5,441 nt of DNA, from assembly GCA_964637235.1 (NCBI GenBank), contig CAZWVR010000127.1, positions 1 through 5,441 on the forward strand, written 5' to 3'. Of this stretch, positions 1 through 5,441 are shown in pieces. The stretch comes from CAZWVR01 sp964637235. GTDB taxonomy: Bacteria > Bacteroidota > Bacteroidia > Bacteroidales > S143-33. The notes beneath the pieces are model-generated. The model was given only the letters and a program-made list of their open reading frames with translations, did no database searches and was not told where the DNA came from. A program made the translations under genes and the position numbers. Position 1 is the first letter of the stretch, and each line of letters opens with the position of its first letter.

Positions 1-2218
1 ATAGGAATGTTTTATCAGCAAAGACAATATAATCTTTGCCTTTATAGTAAAAATGTTTAATTGGAGAGGTAATGGGCGATGTTGTTTTTTGAAATTTCCA
101 GCCTTCTATTTTATTACCATTTTTATCGTAAACAATCACACTATTATCAATCAATGGAACAAAAAATCGGTATATATGTTTATCATAAACTGCAAGAAAT
201 ACACCCTTAGAAGTAGCGCTTGGCAATTTTACTGGAAATGGCTTTACAGGATTACCATTTCTATCTAAAACTAATAAATAATTATCAATAGCAAACAAAA
301 GTTGCTTTTTGCCATTTTGATATAAATCTATCTGATAAATATTTCCTTTTATTGAAGAAGCAAGTTTTATTTCCCAAAAAATATCTCCCTTATAATCAAT
401 AAGATATGCATTATTACTTTTATCATAAACAAAGATATCTTTGTTATAAGTTTTATGATTTAAGAAAATAAATGGTTTACAAGCTACTTTATCCTTTAAT
501 TCTATTTCCCAATCAGTCTGTAATTTCTTTTTAGCATTTTTACTATAAGAAAATAAAGATGTTATGGGGAAAAGATTTTCGTGATAGTATATAGATGTCA
601 AAAAAATATTTATTTTACGCATATAAGGTATAGATGGATACCATTTTTTCAAATATGTAGTGTTGAAAAAATTTAAAAAATCTCTATAATAAAAATCAAA
701 ATTTGCATAAAACAGGATATTTGAACGATTTTCCGGCAATTTCTCCGTTGCGTTAATAAATTCATCATTATAATCCAAAGTCTCTTTGTTAGTAATATTT
801 TTGAGATAAAGCTTAATATCTTTGAAGCTATTAGCAAATACCAAATAATTATTTAAAAAAACAAAATATTTATGAGGAGGCAGGTTGGTAAAAGCGCTAA
901 AATATATAGAAAGAAAATCGTCAAAAGGCAATTTATAAACTTTAAACTCTAAATTACTAATTTTCACAGTAGTGCTGAATTTTTCTTTCAAACCTGGATT
1001 AGCCTTTTTATACTTATCAATAATCTTTTGTAATGCATTACGCATCAAATCAGCATTTTTCAAATGCAAAATAATAAAGCGAGACTGCTTACATGTTATT
1101 TTATTATAATAAACAGAAAAAATAGTAATAAAATCGTCAATAGACTTTATGAATAACTCTTGAAGTGATATGCCATAATTCCGTTTAAATTCTGTGAGTT
1201 TTGTTTGAGTCTGTTCCCATATATTCTTTTGGCGCAAATATTTATCGTAATTAAAGATAAATTCGCCAAAATTCTTAAATACAAAAATTTTAAAATATGC
1301 GGTTCTAAGGGGTAGTAAATTATAAGAAGTAAATTTAACTGGTTCTACGTTATAAAATAAAGAAAGCCATTTTTTATAAGTATTTTCGGAATATAAATAT
1401 CCATTGAATATCAAACTATTATCCTGTGCAGAGACATTAAATCCTGCCCAATTTGCCAAAGCTGGTATCTCCCGTAAAGCAAGTTTACGATTTGTAAGTG
1501 GACTGAAAAAAATATCTAAATTTTTAAAATTAACCCACACCTTTAAATGTCCATCCTCATCAATAAATTTGCTTATCTGTTTGAAACCATAATCCGTATT
1601 AATATAATCATTGCTATATTTATGACGTATAGACTTTTCTATAAGAAATTCAGAATTAGAAAATGCAAAAATTCCATCAAAATATGCAAAAGCTACATCC
1701 TCTGAATAATAAATTTTTATTTGATCATAAACTTTTTTTTGATAAGATATATTCCGATTTTTAAGCTCTAACAGAATGCCATTTATTATTTTACTGGCTT
1801 CTTTGGGAGAAAGAGACACTGTTATCAGATACGCATAAGCATTTAAAATAAAAAACTGACTATAATAAATACGTTTATGCCTTAGAGGTTTATATGCACT
1901 CACATTTCTAATTAAACTATCAAGAAAATACAATTTTTTATCAAAAGATTTTACAGGAAAAAACTTTGATATATCGCGATAAAAACTACTATTATTAAAA
2001 TCTTTCGCCAGTCTATTGATATTATCTATTTCAAAAATAAAAGAAGCTTGCAAAGGTATTGCCTCAATAGCAGAAGAATAAGTCTCTTGCTGCTTTTTAT
2101 TAAAAGAAAAATAACCAATAACAATAAAAAGTATCAGAAGTAATATTAAAATAATTGCCCAATTACCTTTTTTCATCCGTATAAAATATTTTGAAGCAAA
2201 TTTAATATTTTTATTCAT
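1..2218 (-). CDS. Membrane-anchored extracytoplasmic protein, DUF3352-like with C-terminal propeller-like repeats (3' end missing)
   Basis: Reading the complement from the ATG at 2218-2216 gives 739 codons without a stop, up to the window edge, so the C-terminus lies outside. An in-frame TGA at 2239-2237 excludes a longer start; Met15 is an alternative start. Residues 1-19 are basic, and about 20-39 form one hydrophobic helix (WAIILILLLILFIVIGYFSF), consistent with an uncleaved inner-membrane anchor and a periplasmic remainder. Just after it, 'AIPLQASFIFEIDN' resembles the opening of DUF3352-type Bacteroidota proteins. Residues about 60-560 are rich in Phe, Tyr, Lys and Asn, with no catalytic motif I recognise. 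From about 570 a repeat appears, with turns D608-Y-K-G, D652-R-N-G and D698-K-N-G spaced 44 and 46 residues, like blades of a quinoprotein-like beta-propeller. There are only two cysteines in the stretch read. The reading frame is certain; the family assignment is from memory of similar proteins and is moderate. The function is unknown; a structural or envelope-assembly role is only a guess. Confidence 0.92.
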   Translation of the reverse strand, partial: MNKNIKFASKYFIRMKKGNWAIILILLLILFIVIGYFSFNKKQQETYSSAIEAIPLQASFIFEIDNINRLAKDFNNSSFYRDISKFFPVKSFDKKLYFLDSLIRNVSAYKPLRHKRIYYSQFFILNAYAYLITVSLSPKEASKIINGILLELKNRNISYQKKVYDQIKIYYSEDVAFAYFDGIFAFSNSEFLIEKSIRHKYSNDYINTDYGFKQISKFIDEDGHLKVWVNFKNLDIFFSPLTNRKLALREIPALANWAGFNVSAQDNSLIFNGYLYSENTYKKWLSLFYNVEPVKFTSYNLLPLRTAYFKIFVFKNFGEFIFNYDKYLRQKNIWEQTQTKLTEFKRNYGISLQELFIKSIDDFITIFSVYYNKITCKQSRFIILHLKNADLMRNALQKIIDKYKKANPGLKEKFSTTVKISNLEFKVYKLPFDDFLSIYFSAFTNLPPHKYFVFLNNYLVFANSFKDIKLYLKNITNKETLDYNDEFINATEKLPENRSNILFYANFDFYYRDFLNFFNTTYLKKWYPSIPYMRKINIFLTSIYYHENLFPITSLFSYSKNAKKKLQTDWEIELKDKVACKPFIFLNHKTYNKDIFVYDKSNNAYLIDYKGDIFWEIKLASSIKGNIYQIDLYQNGKKQLLFAIDNYLLVLDRNGNPVKPFPVKLPSATSKGVFLAVYDKHIYRFFVPLIDNSVIVYDKNGNKIEGWKFQKTTSPITSPIKHFYYKGKDYIVFADKTFL

Positions 2219-2346
2219 TCCAGCTAAAAGATTACTTCAATAATTAAATAACTAAACAGATAAGCTAAAAAATTTAGAGAACATCTTAAATAAAAATCTG
2301 CTAAAATTTTATATCTCTGCAAGATTTTGTAATATAGCAAAAAAAA
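2219..2346. promoter_or_regulatory. Divergent intergenic region between the anchored protein and the DUF5916 gene
   Basis: These 128 bases separate two genes transcribed away from each other, so both promoters should lie here. The region is very AT-rich. The 7-mer GCTAAAA occurs three times in the same orientation, at 2223-2229, 2264-2270 and 2300-2306. It could be an operator or simply a product of composition. Neither start codon has a strong Shine-Dalgarno: the plus-strand ATG follows a run of A, and the complement ATG follows AGCTGGA. Weak or absent Shine-Dalgarno sequences are usual in Bacteroidota. Confidence 0.5.
2312..2319 (+). promoter_or_regulatory. Possible Bacteroidota -7 element for the DUF5916 gene
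   Basis: TATCTCTG matches the Bacteroidota -7 consensus TAnnTTTG at five of six fixed positions. Transcription would start about 20 bases before the ATG at 2347. No TTTG lies at the expected -33 distance, and one-mismatch hits are common in DNA this AT-rich, so this is only a candidate. Confidence 0.2.
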
Positions 2347-4494
2347 ATGAAAAAGATATTTCTGCTTATAGTCCTGATTTTGAGCTTAATATCCCTAAAA
2401 GCACAACACTCTAAGCCTGACAAGATTAAAGCATTAAAAATAACTGGAAAAATAAAATTTGATGGACAACTAACTGAATATCAGTGGAAAGAAGCTATGC
2501 ATATTTCTAACTTTACACAAAGAGAACTTAACTATGGAAAACCTTCCGATGAACATACAGAAGTAGCTATCTTATATAACAAAAAAGGATTATATTTCGG
2601 AATTTGGTGCTATCAAAAAACTAAAATAATTGCAAAAAGCTTACAAGTAGATTTTAATTTCTGGGAAGAAGATAATTTTAAAATTATGCTAAGTCCTTTC
2701 AATGATAATAGAACCGGATATTTATTCGTGATAAATCCATACGGAGCGCGCGCAGATTTACAAATATATAACTTTGAAGATGCAAACAGAGACTGGAACG
2801 GAGTATGGGACGCAAAAACAACAATTACAGACTCCGGATGGTTCGCAGAAGTATATATCCCTTTTAATACCTTACAATTTAAAAAAGATACAGCACCTGT
2901 ATGGGCTATAAACTTTGAAAGAGATATAAAAGCCAAAAATGAAGAAACACTATGGCAAGGTTGGTCTCGCGATAAATCTATTATGTCTGTCGAAGCAGCC
3001 GGAAAACTCTTAGGTCTAAAAAACATTGAATATGTCAATAGATTTGAATTTAAGCCTTATACTTTGGTAGGTTTTCAATACTCCAAAACCGAAGGTAAAA
3101 GCTTCCCTATAAAAGCTGGTGGCGATCTAAATGTATATCTAACACCTTCACTTAAACTAAATTTGACATCTTTTACAGATTTTGCACAAGTTGAAGTTGA
3201 TAGAATTCCTGTCAATCTCTCTCGTTTCAATGTTTATTATCCAGAAAAACGTCAATTCTTTCTGGAAGGAAGTAATTATTTTTCATATTACCTTGGAGAA
3301 CGAAATAGAGGCTTTTATACACGAGAAATTGGTATAGAAAACCATCAACAAGTGCCAATATATGCAGGAGCAAGACTATTCGGTAAAATCGGACACTCAG
3401 AAATCGGTTTTCTATCTATGCAAGAAGCACCCATAGATAGTATCCCATCCACAAATAATACTGTGCTCAGATATAAAAAAGAAATCGGAGAACAATCATA
3501 TATAGGTGCAATTTTTACAAATAAAATAAATCGTAATACTTCCAATCAGATGCTCGGCATAGATGCTGAATACAGAACCTCTCATTTCTGGAAAAATAAA
3601 AATCTTACTATCGGTGCAAAAATCACTGCCACTTTTAACAACTTTAAATATACACCCGGCGCCCTCCAATATCGCCTATATATTGATTATCCCAATGATT
3701 TAATAGATAATTTTATGTCAATAGGTTCAATGGGTGAAAATTTTAACCCTCAACTGGGATTTATTTATAGAAAAAATTATGACGCATATACTTGGTTTTG
3801 TAGAATTATGCCACGAATACTTGCTAAATATGGAATAAAACGCCTATTACTTAAACCTTGGGGTTTCATACTATATAGAACTCATACAACCGGTCAACTC
3901 GAAAGCTTTTATAACGAAACCAGACTCTTAGGTGCCGTTTTGAATACAGGAGATAGATTTGAATTTAACTTTCAACAAGCCTATGATAGACTGGATAAAC
4001 CTTTCTATTTAACTGATAATTTATTCGTCCCCATAGGAAAATATTTTATGCTAAAAAATGAAATCCAGCTGGAAACTTACTCCGGAAGACGATTTTGGGT
4101 ATTTCTCCTTTATAACTGGGGAAAATTCTATAACGGCAAAATTAAAACTTTTGAAGGTTCCTTAGGATGGAATATTTCCAAAAACCTTAACATAGAAGAA
4201 CAATACACTTGGAACTTCGTAAAACTACCCAACGGCTCAGTCCTTACTCACGAAGTCGCTTCATATTTAAACCTCGCTTTCACCACAAAACTAAATGCAT
4301 CTGCTTTTATCCAATTCAATAGTTTGGAAAATATTCTTATATACAACATTCGACTACATTGGATCCCAAAAATCGGCTCCGATTTTTACTTCGTAATTAC
4401 AACTGGATATAACAAACCCATTAAACAAATAGATTTGCTAAAACCCCAAACAAATACAGAAGTAGCAAAATTAATCTATCGTATTACTTTCTGA
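2347..4494 (+). CDS. Outer-membrane protein with CBM9-like domain and DUF5916 beta-barrel
   Basis: A complete 715-residue protein. Residues 1-20 (MKKIFLL...SLKAQ) are a signal peptide, so it is exported. Residues about 26-225 form a CBM9-like beta-sandwich: 'KITGKIKFDGQLTEYQW', then 'TEVAILYNKKGLYFGIWCY' at about 71-89, 'GYLFVINPYGARAD' at 124-137, and 'DSGWFAEVYIPFNTL' at 162-176. From about 230 comes the DUF5916 region with its hallmark 'DFAQVEVDR' (278-286), 'LSRFNVYYPEKRQFFLEG' (291-308) and 'GARLFGKIG' (341-349). The rest is alternating aromatic/polar strands ending in 'LIYRITF', a terminal Phe typical of outer-membrane barrels. Its length is at the short end of what I recall for the family (about 700-870). 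The family has no established substrate. The CBM9-like fold suggests glycan contact, but there is no catalytic domain and no SusC/SusD pair nearby. The first ATG, directly before the signal peptide, fixes the start; it follows an A-run with no clear Shine-Dalgarno. The 3' part is unusually C-rich on the sense strand. Confidence 0.95.
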   Translation: MKKIFLLIVLILSLISLKAQHSKPDKIKALKITGKIKFDGQLTEYQWKEAMHISNFTQRELNYGKPSDEHTEVAILYNKKGLYFGIWCYQKTKIIAKSLQVDFNFWEEDNFKIMLSPFNDNRTGYLFVINPYGARADLQIYNFEDANRDWNGVWDAKTTITDSGWFAEVYIPFNTLQFKKDTAPVWAINFERDIKAKNEETLWQGWSRDKSIMSVEAAGKLLGLKNIEYVNRFEFKPYTLVGFQYSKTEGKSFPIKAGGDLNVYLTPSLKLNLTSFTDFAQVEVDRIPVNLSRFNVYYPEKRQFFLEGSNYFSYYLGERNRGFYTREIGIENHQQVPIYAGARLFGKIGHSEIGFLSMQEAPIDSIPSTNNTVLRYKKEIGEQSYIGAIFTNKINRNTSNQMLGIDAEYRTSHFWKNKNLTIGAKITATFNNFKYTPGALQYRLYIDYPNDLIDNFMSIGSMGENFNPQLGFIYRKNYDAYTWFCRIMPRILAKYGIKRLLLKPWGFILYRTHTTGQLESFYNETRLLGAVLNTGDRFEFNFQQAYDRLDKPFYLTDNLFVPIGKYFMLKNEIQLETYSGRRFWVFLLYNWGKFYNGKIKTFEGSLGWNISKNLNIEEQYTWNFVKLPNGSVLTHEVASYLNLAFTTKLNASAFIQFNSLENILIYNIRLHWIPKIGSDFYFVITTGYNKPIKQIDLLKPQTNTEVAKLIYRITF

Positions 4495-4680
4495 ATCTAT
4501 TACAATCATACATAATTTGATGAAACATAAAAAAATAAGTTAAAATCAAATCTCCCATTGACAAAAATTTTGTAAAGAATATTTCCGAGTTTGACTGCCT
4601 TAAATATAACTAATTTAAAATCAATATATTGCAAAAAACATTACACCTTTAACTTATTTTAGAAAAAACTCTACTAATTT

Positions 4681-4820
4681 TTACCTCTTATACGATAAAG
4701 GGCTCTATGGTACTAGTTATCGAAAATGTGATATATCTCAAACGTATCGCATAATGCTTACCCGTGGCAATGTCTACAACAATATTTACCTAATCTTGCA
4801 TTTTGTCTTTTAGTTCTGAC
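4681..4820 (-). pseudogene. GC-richer island, possible remnant of an unidentified coding sequence
   Basis: GC is about 35% against about 21% on both sides. On the complement strand, codons 4789-4691 read as 33 residues of plausible protein composition (VNIVVDIATGKHYAIRLRY and onward), closed by TAA at 4690-4688. It is preceded by TAG at 4792-4790 and, in the same frame, by a further open run including 'LDKILCLSELKDKMQD'. A second complement frame opens with ATG at about 4828 and encodes about 22 residues (MFVRTKRQNARLGKYC...), ending 'RHCHG'. I do not recognise either peptide with confidence. The opening MFVRTK is reminiscent of some IS1634-type transposases, but six residues are too few to call it. 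On the plus strand a run of about 45 codons ends at TAG near 4811. A conserved noncoding RNA or a chance composition shift would explain it equally well. Confidence 0.2.
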
Positions 4821-4933
4821 AAACATAATATTTTATCTAATGAGATTTTCAGAATAAAAATAAAAAAACATCAACATATTAAGGCTACTCGATCCTCAAA
4901 AAAATAAAAATAGGCTAAAATCGTCAAAAAAAA

Positions 4934-4961
4934 TCGAAAACGAAATTTCAAGAGTTTTCGA
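4934..4961. repeat. Inverted repeat (8-bp stem, 12-base loop)
   Basis: TCGAAAAC (4934-4941) and GTTTTCGA (4954-4961) are perfect inverted copies around a 12-base loop. On the complement strand the stem is followed directly by eight T (complement of A4926-4933), as in an intrinsic terminator. On the plus strand AAAATTTTT follows. The stem has only three GC pairs, so it would be weak. No complement-strand gene in the window needs a terminator here. It lies about 125 bases before the downstream gene and could equally be a protein-binding site. Confidence 0.35.
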
Positions 4962-5033
4962 AAAATTTTTATTCACAATTACCTGATAATAAACAACTTA
5001 CCTACTTATATTCTTTAAAACAAATTATAAATT

Positions 5034-5041
5034 AACATTTG
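5034..5041 (+). promoter_or_regulatory. Possible -7 element for the tail-fibre-like gene
   Basis: AACATTTG matches the TAnnTTTG consensus at five of six fixed positions. TTTA at 5014-5017, 16 bases upstream, is a one-mismatch -33 box with spacing slightly short of the usual range. Transcription would then begin close to or inside the ten-A run at 5046-5055. Only a weak candidate. Confidence 0.2.
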
Positions 5042-5056
5042 CTTTAAAAAAAAAAG

Positions 5057-5089
5057 ATGTATTTCTTTCATAAAAAATTACAACTATGA
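5057..5089 (+). CDS. Possible ten-codon leader overlapping the next start
   Basis: ATG at 5057 follows ten A and a G, and encodes MYFFHKKLQL. Its TGA (5087-5089) overlaps the ATG of the downstream gene (5086-5088) as ATGA, the arrangement seen in translationally coupled genes. The peptide is very short and has no recognisable function. An ORF of this size is easily produced by chance, so this is recorded as a possibility only. Confidence 0.15.
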   Translation: MYFFHKKLQL

Positions 5090-5441
5090 AAGTAAACTTT
5101 TTAATCTTATGGTTTTTGCTAATTACTTTGTTTACTTATGGACAAAATGTAGCAATTAATGAAACTGGAAATGCTCCTAATTCTAAAGCTATTCTTGATA
5201 TCAATGCTGACCTTAATCATAATAAAGGTATTTTGATTCCAAGATTGACAACTACACAAAGGACTAATATATCTGGTCTTGGAGCATCAGAGGAAGGTCT
5301 GACTGTTTATGATACAGATACTCATACTTTCTGGTTTTGGGACGGAACACAATGGGTAGATTTGGGTTCAACTGCAAGTGGTGATTACTGGAAAACTACT
5401 GGTAATGCTGGCACTACCTCCGGAACAAATTTTCTTGGCAC
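5086..5441 (+). CDS. Secreted tail-fibre/adhesin-like surface protein (N-terminal part only)
   Basis: 118 codons are present and the frame is open to the right edge. Residues 1-20 (MKVNFLILWFLL...FTYGQ) are a signal peptide. The mature part shows the head module common in Bacteroidota tail-fibre-domain and adhesin-like proteins: 'VAINETGNAPNSKAILDI' (22-39), 'KGILIPRLTTTQRTNI' (47-62), 'GLTVYDTDTHTFWFWDGTQW' (71-90), then 'YWKTTGNAGTTSGTNFLG' (101-118), the usual start of repeats that read NFLGT in this class. In full-length relatives this head is followed by repeated beta-rich segments and often a peptidase S74-type (intramolecular chaperone) or a sorting domain at the C-terminus; none of that is visible here. 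It probably acts at the cell surface or is secreted, in attachment. No phage structural genes are nearby, so it is more likely a host surface protein than a prophage fibre. The start is set by the signal peptide; upstream is A-rich without a Shine-Dalgarno. Confidence 0.9.
   Translation, partial: MKVNFLILWFLLITLFTYGQNVAINETGNAPNSKAILDINADLNHNKGILIPRLTTTQRTNISGLGASEEGLTVYDTDTHTFWFWDGTQWVDLGSTASGDYWKTTGNAGTTSGTNFLG

Larger units (their letters stand above)
4495..5085. other. 591-bp intergenic region without a convincing gene
   Basis: All frames on both strands are broken by frequent stops. By hand count GC is about 21% on the two flanks (4501-4680 and 4821-5040) but about 35% in 4681-4820. It contains an inverted repeat at 4934-4961, a ten-A run at 5046-5055, and two copies of a 16-base A-rich motif at 4532-4547 and 4907-4922 that match at 14 of 16 positions. 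No tRNA cloverleaf, no insertion-sequence ends and no strong terminator hairpin for the upstream gene were seen. The only hairpin near that gene's end (TTAAAT/ATTTAA, 4600-4618) has no GC pairs and no following T-run. Confidence 0.7.

Noticed and set aside
53..268. 71-codon plus-strand ORF
   Set aside because: It lies wholly inside the 739-codon complement gene in another frame and encodes no recognisable domain.
1404..1592. 62-codon plus-strand ORF
   Set aside because: Antisense to the same complement gene, with no leader, domain or ribosome site.
2613..3038. 141-codon complement ORF
   Set aside because: Antisense shadow of the CBM9-like part of the DUF5916 gene, whose motifs clearly define the plus frame as coding.
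3345..3545. 66-codon complement ORF
   Set aside because: Antisense shadow inside the DUF5916 gene.
4600..4618. TTAAAT/ATTTAA hairpin as terminator of the DUF5916 gene
   Set aside because: Six AT-only pairs and no following T-run; expected by chance in such AT-rich DNA.
4693..4722. CGATAA/TTATCG inverted repeat
   Set aside because: Only six base pairs around an 18-base loop; too weak to call a structure or an insertion-sequence end.
4762..4828. Insertion-sequence transposase start (MFVRTK...)
   Set aside because: Similarity rests on about six residues, the frame stops after about 22 codons, and no inverted terminal repeats or target duplication were found.
5086..5441. Prophage tail fibre
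   Set aside because: A signal peptide is present and no phage structural or lysis genes adjoin it; a host surface protein is more likely.

Overview
The window looks like chromosomal DNA of an AT-rich member of the Bacteroidota. The evidence is the protein families (a CBM9/DUF5916 outer-membrane protein, a large anchored protein with a DUF3352-like look, and a tail-fibre-like surface protein with the 'ILIPRLTTTQR' motif), the secretion signals, and A-rich start contexts without a clear Shine-Dalgarno. The lineage below phylum cannot be fixed from this sequence.

Layout. (1) Bases 1-2218, complement strand: one uninterrupted reading frame of 739 codons that starts at 2218 and runs off the left edge. 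It encodes a membrane-anchored protein with a long extracytoplasmic part ending in propeller-like repeats. (2) Bases 2219-2346: a 128-bp divergent promoter region. (3) Bases 2347-4494, plus strand: a complete 715-residue exported protein with an N-terminal CBM9-like domain and a C-terminal DUF5916 outer-membrane beta-barrel. (4) Bases 4495-5085: a 591-bp gap with no convincing gene. It holds a GC-richer island (4681-4820) that may be a decayed coding remnant, an inverted repeat (4934-4961), a ten-A tract and a possible ten-codon leader. (5) Bases 5086-5441, plus strand: the first 118 codons of a secreted tail-fibre/adhesin-like protein that runs off the right edge.

All three genes encode cell-envelope or secreted proteins, but nothing in the sequence ties them into one pathway. 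The first two are divergent and could share regulation. The third is separated by a long gap and is probably its own transcription unit. No RNA gene, CRISPR array, intact insertion sequence or defence system was seen. The most useful points are the large complement-strand gene, which has no stop codon inside the window and is easily missed, and the unexplained island between 4681 and 4820.
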